Source: Chloroflexales bacterium
GTDB lineage: Bacteria; Chloroflexota; Chloroflexia; Chloroflexales; Chloroflexaceae
NCBI GenBank assembly: GCA_013336035.1
Contig: JAAXUL010000108.1
Span: 1-13,279, forward strand
DNA length: 13,279 bases
Reading direction: 5' to 3'
The number at the start of each line of letters is the position of its first letter. The stretch's first letter is position 1. Shown piece after piece: positions 13,221 to 13,279 of the stretch. A program made the translations under genes and the position numbers. Below the pieces are notes generated by a model. It was not told where the DNA came from, did not search any database, and worked only from the letters and a program-made list of their open reading frames with translations.

Positions 13221-13279
13221 GGAGCTTCCTTTGTGGTCGCTGGCTCCTCGATCAGGGTGATCAAGGTCGGATAGACTAG
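13221..13279. other. Upstream flank of the amidase gene
   Basis: These 59 bases contain the amidase ribosome site (AAAGGAAG on the minus strand). TTGATC read on the minus strand is a possible -35, but no matching -10 is visible before the window ends. Confidence 0.3.

Noticed and set aside
1..13279. CRISPR array, tRNA or rRNA genes, tyrosine integrase, toxin-antitoxin pair
   Set aside because: No regularly spaced repeats, cloverleaf-like segment, rRNA sequence, R-H-R-Y integrase motif or recognisable toxin was seen on reading the window.

Overview
The window is GC-rich bacterial DNA that looks like plasmid or integrative-element backbone on the left (1 to about 8000) joined to, or carrying, a block of envelope and regulatory genes on the right (about 8300 to 13279). 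Gene style (Thr/Pro/Ala-rich lipoprotein linker, high GC, a cold-shock plus PHAX-like protein, an antirepressor with P22_AR-type domain beside parAB) suggests a member of the Chloroflexota. That is inference from protein style; no rRNA or other marker gene is present.

Left part. A helicase-like replication protein enters from the left edge (+ strand) and ends at 1304. It converges on a minus-strand series: a cold-shock/PHAX RNA-binding fusion protein (1434-2420), a phage-type antirepressor (2666-3541), ParB (3670-4713), ParA (4703-5455, overlapping parB by 11 bases) and a small XRE-type regulator (5491-5793). The last three form a classic partition operon behind a good promoter (5834-5862) with an inverted repeat laid over it, so autoregulation is likely. 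Four palindromes built on GTTTTTACGTAAAAAC lie around this block: two just right of the PHAX-type gene and two inside parB itself. They resemble parS centromeres and are the best candidates for the ParB-binding sites. Divergent from the operon is an unknown 347-residue protein (6156-7199), then a serine resolvase (7401-7982) preceded by an array of GTCTC/GAGAC half-sites that could be its res site.

Right part. A lower-GC stretch with no convincing gene (7983-8300) separates the resolvase from four minus-strand genes, probably co-transcribed from the right: a lipoprotein amidase (11280-13220), a duplicated DUF1269 membrane protein with a broken alpha/beta-hydrolase tail (9540-11231), a small orphan (9002-9502) and a LuxR/NarL-type regulator whose receiver domain has Glu in place of the phosphoacceptor Asp (8301-8990).

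Taken together, the left genes would copy (helicase), segregate (ParABS), resolve multimers of (serine resolvase) and regulate (XRE, antirepressor) a low-copy replicon. The most unusual element is the bacterial PHAX-type protein: its central segment carries the SRRRTPGGVFF signature of the eukaryotic snRNA-export adaptor's RNA-binding domain, here fused to a degenerate cold-shock domain and encoded between the replication and partition genes.
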